A stretch of DNA of 64,000 nt from Alternaria dauci (taxonomy: Eukaryota > Ascomycota > Dothideomycetes > Pleosporales > Pleosporaceae): contig NC_091272.1 of NCBI RefSeq assembly GCF_042100115.1, positions 3,596,001 through 3,660,000 on the forward strand. The letters run 5' to 3'. The notes beneath the pieces are model-generated. The model was given only the letters and a program-made list of their open reading frames with translations, had not been told where the DNA came from and searched no databases. Made by a program: the position numbers and the translations under genes. Every line of letters begins with the position of its first letter. Within the stretch, counting starts at the first letter, position 1. Of this stretch, positions 57,573 through 64,000 are shown in pieces.

Positions 57573-60465
57573 TATTGCTAGGTTTAGACTCGGGTTCTCG
57601 CCGGTCAAGTCTCACCACCATCACAGACGCAAGCGCCTTACTTAGATTAGGAATAATTAAGGTCCCCGCACTGACGCGGCAACACCCTGCTCACCAAGCA
57701 CGGTGGCCGGGAGGATCAACGGAAATTATCCGGGTTTGTCATCTCGGCCCTTGTAATTATGACAAATTTTGATTTCATGACGGATCGGTCGCAACGTGCT
57801 GGCGCAACTTTAGAACAGAATTTGCAATTTCTTTTTCGTCTCTCTTCTTGGCGGAAATATGATGCCTTGTGACTAAACTGGCAAGATGACGTTGGCGGTA
57901 CCAAAGACGTTGACAGCTCATCTCGTGGATCCATATGTCATGGCGGTGACGGGATTTTATGGTCCTGATCGATGATCGGAGTGAGATTTGCAGATGGAAA
58001 CAATGGGAATGACTGAATGAAATAGAACCTCAGCTTCAAGGCGGGGGTGACCTACCTGTGTTGTCACATTTACCAGACCACAGCCTGATAAACCTGACCC
58101 GCTGTCAAAGTTAACGGCGATGCTGGCTTGCAGCGATGATGCCTGGATGGCAGAGTTTAAGAGAGCCTTTGGAGCTATTCGGACCGCAGTGAGGCGTTCG
58201 CTGGACATGGTGTACGGGAGCATGAAACAATCGTGGGGTCGTCTGGTAAGGCGGCGTGAGCTTGATCTGAAACCCGGTCAGATAGTTGTCAAAAGTACCA
58301 TCGCGTGTGTGGTTGCCAACATGGTCTTCAATATTACTAGACGCGTCTTTGACGCGTTTTAGGGGACGGTGGCAGCAAATGGGATGCGGCAGTCTCACAG
58401 GACTGGTGTAGCGTCGATCCTACAGCAATTTCGCGGACGGCCTGGAGATGATCATCATCAGCGTATAACGGCAGGCGGCGGATGAGGGGCAATTTGCGCG
58501 CCTCGTGGCACCGATGTAATCGATTAGGTCCAGCCCGGGCTATTCATTTCAGCATGCAGGTTGAAACTTGCGGAAAAGTCAACAATATGTATAACATGTC
58601 GGACCGAACGTAGGTGTTGTACTTGTTGTACTTGCAAGAAGAGGATGCGCTGATCTGTAGCAAGCTCAGTGATTGTCAAATTACAGCCAAATCAGGTAAT
58701 GCTATTAGCTGGCGATGGAAGAACCCGTCATGTCGGCCTGCAGGCCGCAGGGTGCACCAAGTAGTGCAGCTTGCGCGCAAAGAAAACGCCGGCTGTTGTA
58801 TTAGGCAATCAGCCTTGAACGTTCCGAGCAGAAGGGGAGGCATGCCCGCTCGGGTCCGCAGACCAGGGCGGGCTGGCGGAGGAAAGACGGCCACACGGGA
58901 GATGACACGACAGTTGGACCAGGTCTACGGATACAAATGTGGCCAGGCGCAGTATCGCGACAAAATGCGAACAGACTGAGTTGTTTCGCTCGAGAGTCGA
59001 TCAGGAGGAGTAGTCGAGCATGGTTCAGCACTAATGGTCGCACTTGGAAAGGAGAGGTATGACAGCAGCAGGCGGTTAGGCCAGGGGAAACAGAGAAAGG
59101 CCACCGGGACCATGACTAGGCGGCTGGGTGATTCGCTCGCTTCATTGTGCGTCCCGAGCTTAGCGGCTTCAGGTACGCGATGGGCGTTTGGTGCTTCTGG
59201 GTAGCCTCCCCGCATACTTTGACCACCCATGTGCAGGCCTGTCGATTGGATGGTGTGTCCTGTAGGAGCTGCAGAGCTGACGGGCGCAGAGGGCAAAGCT
59301 GACGATGTGTCGCGGCAAGACGACAAAAGCAAGTCGGCGGAGGCTATATAGAGGACGCAGGGATGGGTCAGCCCCTCCCGACGCCTGCAAGGTACCGGCC
59401 AGGGCAGGGCGCTGATTGGGCAGAGCGCCATGTCTAGCACAGTGTCCCTCGCCATGTTCATGATACTTTTTGTCGTTGCGGCAGCTGGAAATGGCGGGCC
59501 AAGGGCTATCGTGAGAACGTGCGCGCGTGTGCTGGAGACTATGGAGATGATGGAGCGAGTGCGCGTACGTTCTTTTTGGAAAAAAAAGGAAAGGAATGCC
59601 TCTGCGACGCGTCTGAGGAGGCAGGAGCGACGTCTGACAGGGAAGGCGCGCAGGTCTGACGAGCCAGGAGCGAGGGCGCTAGCAAATGACCGTTTGATCA
59701 CGTCGCTGCGTCTTCACTTCACGTCTGCTTGTCGCCCGCATCCCCTGGGACGGCGCGGGTTTTGGGCTCAGCGGCGCAATCATGGCCGTCAGACCTCAGT
59801 CGGCCTATCGAGCGGATGCTGGCCCGCGCGTTATGGCGTCGCTCTTCACCCTGCACCGCCATGGCCATGCGCGACGCGGAAATGAAGCTACTGGCTTTTG
59901 ATCCTTGTACCATGTGAGTGTGCTTGTCACTCCCCCAGAGGCCCAAAGAGTGCATACCCACGTCGACCCGCTCCTCGACGCATCTTTTCGGTCGGGAGAT
60001 CTGCTTTCTGCATTCCTTTCCTTTCACCACGCCAGCACTCCGCAGCGCGCGTGCATTCGCTCCTTCACCCGTCGTCTCCAGCTGTACACGCTCCTTAACT
60101 TTTGCCATAATCTATTGTTTTGTACTTTTTTGCCGCCAACCGAGCCATCCACACACGCCCGCGCCTGCAATCGCTGCACGCCTTCCTTTTCACCCCGACC
60201 TCTCTCCTTCGCCGCTTGCCGACATTACATTCCCCCCCGTGCCTAGGACACTCTTTTCAGAAAAAGACTGCTCGCCGTCGACTACGTTGTTGTTTTTGGC
60301 CCCGCTACATGTTCGCGTCTGCTCTTTCCTCCCAGCCCGAGTCACCTTGCTCTTGCCTTCCCCACTCATCGCTCGACTGCGCCTGCCCGCCCTCCGCAGA
60401 CAGAGTCAGCTCAAGATTGCTTAGCGCACAACCGTTGCTATAGTCCAGTCCATTCTCTGCCACTA

Positions 60466-60571
60466 GTAAGAAGATACCTCCTCTCGTCTACACTGCCAAG
60501 GCGCCCGCCGTAGCCTCTCGCCTTCTCCAGATGCAATGCCGCGCTCGAATCTTTTTGCTAACAACTACCAG
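60466..60571 (+). other. 5' UTR intron of the gene at 60578
   Basis: GTAAGA at 60466 and CTAACAACTACCAG ending at 60571 form a strong fungal intron (106 nt). It removes two upstream ATGs (60531 and 60536), leaving ATG 60578 seven bases after the splice. Confidence 0.6.
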
Positions 60572-60577
60572 GGCATC

Positions 60578-63500
60578 ATGAATCGCTGGTTGAACAGGAA
60601 GAAGGACGGCAGTGAGGATGTGGCCCCTGCAAAGAAGACAAAGAAGGGGAAGAAGGGTCAGGAGGAGCCCAAGCCCGAGTTCGACCTCAGTGCCGCCCTT
60701 CCCAAGGCAGACGACTTCCGGACAAGTCTGATCATGCCTGGCCTATCTACCCGCTTCAGCATGTTGAAGGAGCAGGACGACCCAGACTCCAAGATTGGCA
60801 AGGCCAGCGACGACAGCGTACTACAACCGAAACGCCAATCACGCCTCCACGAGTTTGGTTTCGTCCCCAGTGGCCTCTCCGATATTGCCGAAGTCTCCTC
60901 CCTCAGTGGCTCCATTCGACCGCCTTTTGCAAACGAGCGAACCAATTCCTTCGACAGCAGTAGGGACGACGATGGCTCCGGCAGCATGATGACCAGAGCT
61001 AGACCTGGCGAGGGCAACGTCTTGTTTGGTGGAAGGCAAAAGATTTACATGATCTCCAACAATAATACCAAGGGTACTGGACGGACGCTATACGACGACG
61101 ACGTCAACATGTCAGCATACCAACGACTTCGTCAGGAGGAAAAGGATAGGCTGAGGCAACAAGCAGAAGAGAACGAGGGCCAGCTTTCTGAACCGTCCAG
61201 CCCTACGGAGCTCAGTCGCAAGAGGGAGACGTCATCATCCACCAACTCAGGCACCGTGGACACGCGTACGTCTACGGCTGCGACATCAATAGCATCTCAG
61301 GGTACCAACTCCGTAACAGCGTCCTCTCCTGCCTTTCCGCCCGCAGGGGCACCTATGGCATCCCCCGATCTGAGTAGATCGACGACGAAACGGAGACTCT
61401 ACGATCAGGGGCTGGACCAGCAAATTCAAGAGCAACAGTCGTCAGCCATGAACCGTCTCAACTCCATACAACGGGCACGTGCGCCAACTGGTCGATCAAC
61501 ACCACCAGTTCCTATAGCACAAGCACGGTCTGCCACCAATCTCAGCGATCGCTTCGCCCGAGGGCCAGGTTTGCGCTCAGATAGCCCAAACTCGATCCAA
61601 TACCCGGGCGTGAGCAGGAACAACTCCTCTGGTGCGTCCAGTCCAGTCCTCGCTCATCCACAATCGCCTACACTGGCGAGTCCTATTGTCAGTGACAGTG
61701 AGGAGGTACATGCTCTCAACGCAGCACTCCAGCCCAACGATCGAGGCAAAGCCACCGCCATGGGAACATTCAATAAACCCAAAGCAGCTTTCAGCGAAGA
61801 GCAATATGCAGAGCGTTTGCGCCACATGCAACAAGACCGTGAAGGGCGCAGTGCACCACCTAGTAAGGTCGAAAAGTCACCGCCTCGCAAGCCCACTTTG
61901 AGAGAGCGTGCAGAAGAGCAGAGGCGCAAGCGAGCTGAAAGTGACGCAAAGGAGCGCTCGAGCTCTGAGTCGACTACTGAACCCAGTCAAGCAGCATCTG
62001 CATTCTCCAGGTTTCAAGCTGCCGCAAGCCAGATGAGGACCGCAGGCCCAGCAACACCGAGCTCACCGCCAACCCAACGCCTCCCAGAAGTCCCGCGTCA
62101 GCGCGCAGCATCTCCAGACAATTGCAACAAGGCAACATTCTTCAGTTCCCCCGATTCTAGTGATGGAGAGGAAGAAGCTTCCAAACCGAAGATTCCTCAT
62201 GTGACGGAGCCGGCCCGCCGATTCGATAACCTTCCTGTAGCGACTGGACCTGCACCTTCAATATTTGAGCATCCTGCTCTCCGCTCTCGAACGACATCGG
62301 AGGAAGAGGCACCTTGGACGGGTCCTGCTTCGTACAGTCCTGCCTTGACTCAAGAAGCGTCTCCTCGCCCTGAGGAGACGGTCAAGGTGGACGGCACCGA
62401 GGTTGACTCCCCAACGTTAGGCCCTGACAACGGTGGACTGAGTGGGATGATCCGGCAGCACCTCCGTAACATGAGCAACGTTTCCTCAAACTACGGCGAA
62501 CCAGGTCCACCAATGATGAGCCCACCTATGGGACTCGCTATCCATACACAAGAGTTTGGCCTCCAACGCCGCCAGCCAGGATCCGAATCAGTGACACCCG
62601 CGCCCTCGACCTACAGCCATTCTAACCCATGGGACTTGGATGATATCGACAATCCATACCGCGATGAGAGTGGCAGGATGTATTCAGAGGACTCAGTCAA
62701 CGGACAGGGTACGACACCTCTGGTCATGAGCGCTACCGAACCCAACCCCGCAGCTCCCTGGGATCTTACTCCGCGAAGAACCCACGAACGCATTGCCAGC
62801 AACGAGACAGAGGCTGATCACGAGGCTTTCCAGCGGGACCTCGCTCAGAGGCAGCGTTTGATTCAGGAAAACCTCCGTGCCAGGGCTGAAGGCCGGTCAA
62901 CAAGCCCAGCACCTGGTGGGTCCTCTGGCGGACTGAAGACTGCTTTGAACATGCTTCGTGCAAAGTCGAGCCGGGAATCGTTCGCCACAGTTGATGTTTC
63001 GAACAAATCGGTACGGAAGCTTGCTCTTGGAGGAACTTCAGCGAATGTTAGCAGCACCTCGCTTGTCGGCCTTCAAGGTGATGTGCCTCCACTGCGACCA
63101 AAGCAGTCTCGGGTACTGCAGCAAAGCGAGCAGGATGCACAACGAGAATTGGAACACCGACAGAGATCAGCAAAAGAAAGCAGCCGCACTGGTCGCCCAA
63201 CAGGCAGATCTCCTCAAGCATCGACCAGAAGTTCAACACGAGAGCGCTCGAGCTCAGGAACATCATCAGGCCGCTCTCGAAGCCGCCCTCGCCCTGATCA
63301 ATACCGTGACGATCTGGATCAGGCGATGACCGAGGGATCCCGTGGCGCGTATCCTCCCAATACAATGCCATCACTTCCCGGTTACGTTGCTCATCCCACA
63401 CCCCCACTCCCTGCTGAGAGGCCATCACTGGACTCCCAGGGTCGCATGCGATCGCGGAGCAACAGCAAAATTGCAGCAGCGAACTACTTCGAGTCGAAGC

Positions 63501-64000
63501 ACCTCCATCCCATCCAAACGAATGCTGGATCCGGTCAGAACTCTCGCCTCCCTCTTCCGCAAGGCAAGTTCTCTCCGGGAATACCGATTTCTCCCCGACC
63601 GTCCCCAGGTGGGTACAACAATGCAAGCCTCAACGCCTTCTCGCACCCGGTCTCTCCAGTACCTCCATTCTCCGCCAACCATACTCCTCCCGTCTCGAAT
63701 CCCACCACGCCAAACGGAATTGCCTTCAACCCAAGTACTGTGCAGCCGTTGACCAAAACTGGAGTGCTACGCAAGAAGTCAATTGCTAAGTCTGAGATTT
63801 CAGAGCCTGTGTTTCTCTCCACAACGTCCTCCATTGACACGATCAACCTTCCAGCTGGTGCTTCCCTAAAGAATGGTATGGAGAGCGACGCACCACCCGT
63901 TCCACCAATCAACCCTATGAGACGACGTTTCGGATTCGGTCGCGGTGAAATTCAGAGTTCATCAGGACCATCGCCTTACGACCCTGCTGTGCAGCCTGGT
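60578..64000 (+). CDS. large disordered protein of unknown function (partial, runs off right edge)
   Basis: 1141 codons in one open frame without a stop to the end of the window, so the protein is longer than 1141 aa. N-terminus MNRWLNRKKDGSED is followed by a Lys-rich patch and FDLSAALPKADDFRTSLIMP. The rest is Ser/Pro/Arg/Gln-rich with scattered short helices, e.g. YQRLRQEEKDRLRQQAEE and RERAEEQRRKRAESDAKE, and many S-P and T-P pairs, suggesting phosphorylation and binding by short motifs. A central acidic segment SSPDSSDGEEE is visible. No domain is recognised. If the 5' intron is not removed, translation could begin at 60536 (MPRSNLFANN), in frame. Confidence 0.75.
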   Translation, partial: MNRWLNRKKDGSEDVAPAKKTKKGKKGQEEPKPEFDLSAALPKADDFRTSLIMPGLSTRFSMLKEQDDPDSKIGKASDDSVLQPKRQSRLHEFGFVPSGLSDIAEVSSLSGSIRPPFANERTNSFDSSRDDDGSGSMMTRARPGEGNVLFGGRQKIYMISNNNTKGTGRTLYDDDVNMSAYQRLRQEEKDRLRQQAEENEGQLSEPSSPTELSRKRETSSSTNSGTVDTRTSTAATSIASQGTNSVTASSPAFPPAGAPMASPDLSRSTTKRRLYDQGLDQQIQEQQSSAMNRLNSIQRARAPTGRSTPPVPIAQARSATNLSDRFARGPGLRSDSPNSIQYPGVSRNNSSGASSPVLAHPQSPTLASPIVSDSEEVHALNAALQPNDRGKATAMGTFNKPKAAFSEEQYAERLRHMQQDREGRSAPPSKVEKSPPRKPTLRERAEEQRRKRAESDAKERSSSESTTEPSQAASAFSRFQAAASQMRTAGPATPSSPPTQRLPEVPRQRAASPDNCNKATFFSSPDSSDGEEEASKPKIPHVTEPARRFDNLPVATGPAPSIFEHPALRSRTTSEEEAPWTGPASYSPALTQEASPRPEETVKVDGTEVDSPTLGPDNGGLSGMIRQHLRNMSNVSSNYGEPGPPMMSPPMGLAIHTQEFGLQRRQPGSESVTPAPSTYSHSNPWDLDDIDNPYRDESGRMYSEDSVNGQGTTPLVMSATEPNPAAPWDLTPRRTHERIASNETEADHEAFQRDLAQRQRLIQENLRARAEGRSTSPAPGGSSGGLKTALNMLRAKSSRESFATVDVSNKSVRKLALGGTSANVSSTSLVGLQGDVPPLRPKQSRVLQQSEQDAQRELEHRQRSAKESSRTGRPTGRSPQASTRSSTRERSSSGTSSGRSRSRPRPDQYRDDLDQAMTEGSRGAYPPNTMPSLPGYVAHPTPPLPAERPSLDSQGRMRSRSNSKIAAANYFESKHLHPIQTNAGSGQNSRLPLPQGKFSPGIPISPRPSPGGYNNASLNAFSHPVSPVPPFSANHTPPVSNPTTPNGIAFNPSTVQPLTKTGVLRKKSIAKSEISEPVFLSTTSSIDTINLPAGASLKNGMESDAPPVPPINPMRRRFGFGRGEIQSSSGPSPYDPAVQPG

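Larger units (their letters stand above)
57008..60577. other. long intergenic region with one weak small-gene candidate
   Basis: 3.6 kb. Contains the candidate at 57393-57572 (-). Long frames at 58925-59701 (-) and 59918-60424 (+) lie in G/C- and C-rich leader sequence and are not accepted. The end, ~60100-60470, is strongly pyrimidine-rich, as expected for the promoter and leader of the gene at 60578, followed by its 5' UTR intron. Confidence 0.4.

Noticed and set aside
58120..58362. 80-codon plus-strand frame and an opposing minus-strand frame
   Set aside because: Both strands look equally plausible, no domain, no splice support.
58925..59701. 258-codon minus-strand open frame
   Set aside because: Composition follows G/C bias, no domain, no signal, Arg/Ser/Pro mix typical of chance frames.
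1..64000. tRNA, rRNA, CRISPR or intact transposon
   Set aside because: No cloverleaf with B-box-like GGTTCGANNCC, no spaced repeat array, no transposase or reverse transcriptase frame seen by eye; a covariance search would be needed to exclude small RNAs.

Overview
The window is nuclear DNA from a filamentous ascomycete, most likely a Dothideomycete close to Pleosporales. The evidence is gene content (chitin synthase, a divergent pair of cytosolic type-I fatty-acid synthase genes, a CYP52-like P450, a UstYa/DUF3328 protein, a kinase-STAND gene) and many short introns of about 40-120 nt (GT..CTAAC/CTGAC..AG). All gene models were spliced by eye. Each multi-exon model listed as complete has a total length divisible by three. 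No tRNA, rRNA, CRISPR or intact transposon was seen.

Layout. 1-3334 (-): chitin synthase, running off the left edge. 5123-13950: a block of redox and hydrolytic enzymes, namely a phenol 2-monooxygenase-like flavoprotein with a 12-nt microexon, a divergent short-chain dehydrogenase, a secreted CE1 esterase, an Old Yellow Enzyme and a salicylate-hydroxylase-like flavoprotein; together they could handle plant phenolics. 14371-16189 (-): glucosidase II beta subunit. 16900-19876 (+): an unrecognised 976-aa protein with a duplicated Cys/His-rich module. 20180-26628: a signalling or immunity-like patch with a tail-anchored ankyrin protein (-), a small SH3-like protein (+), and a protein kinase fused to a STAND NTPase (+) that is cut by one in-frame TAA. 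26923-27402 (-): a decayed gene relic. 27540-31000 (-): an epoxide-hydrolase-like enzyme and a secreted phytase-like protein. 32104-38611 (+): a disordered unknown protein, a UstYa-like DUF3328 protein and a CYP52-like P450. 39228-40912 (+): a Brl1/Brr6 nuclear-envelope protein. 41323-54612: FAS beta (-) and FAS alpha (+), divergent around a 1.3-kb shared promoter. 55702-57007 (-): a secreted astacin metalloprotease. 60578-64000 (+): the start of a large disordered protein that runs off the right edge.

The best leads for something undescribed are the kinase-STAND/ankyrin/SH3-like neighbourhood (20-27 kb), the tandem C-x3-H-x13-C-x2-C module (18.7-19.5 kb), and exon architecture (a 12-nt microexon, a 20-nt exon carrying the astacin zinc site, two GC-AG introns). 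Family names rest on motifs read directly from the sequence; no database search was possible.
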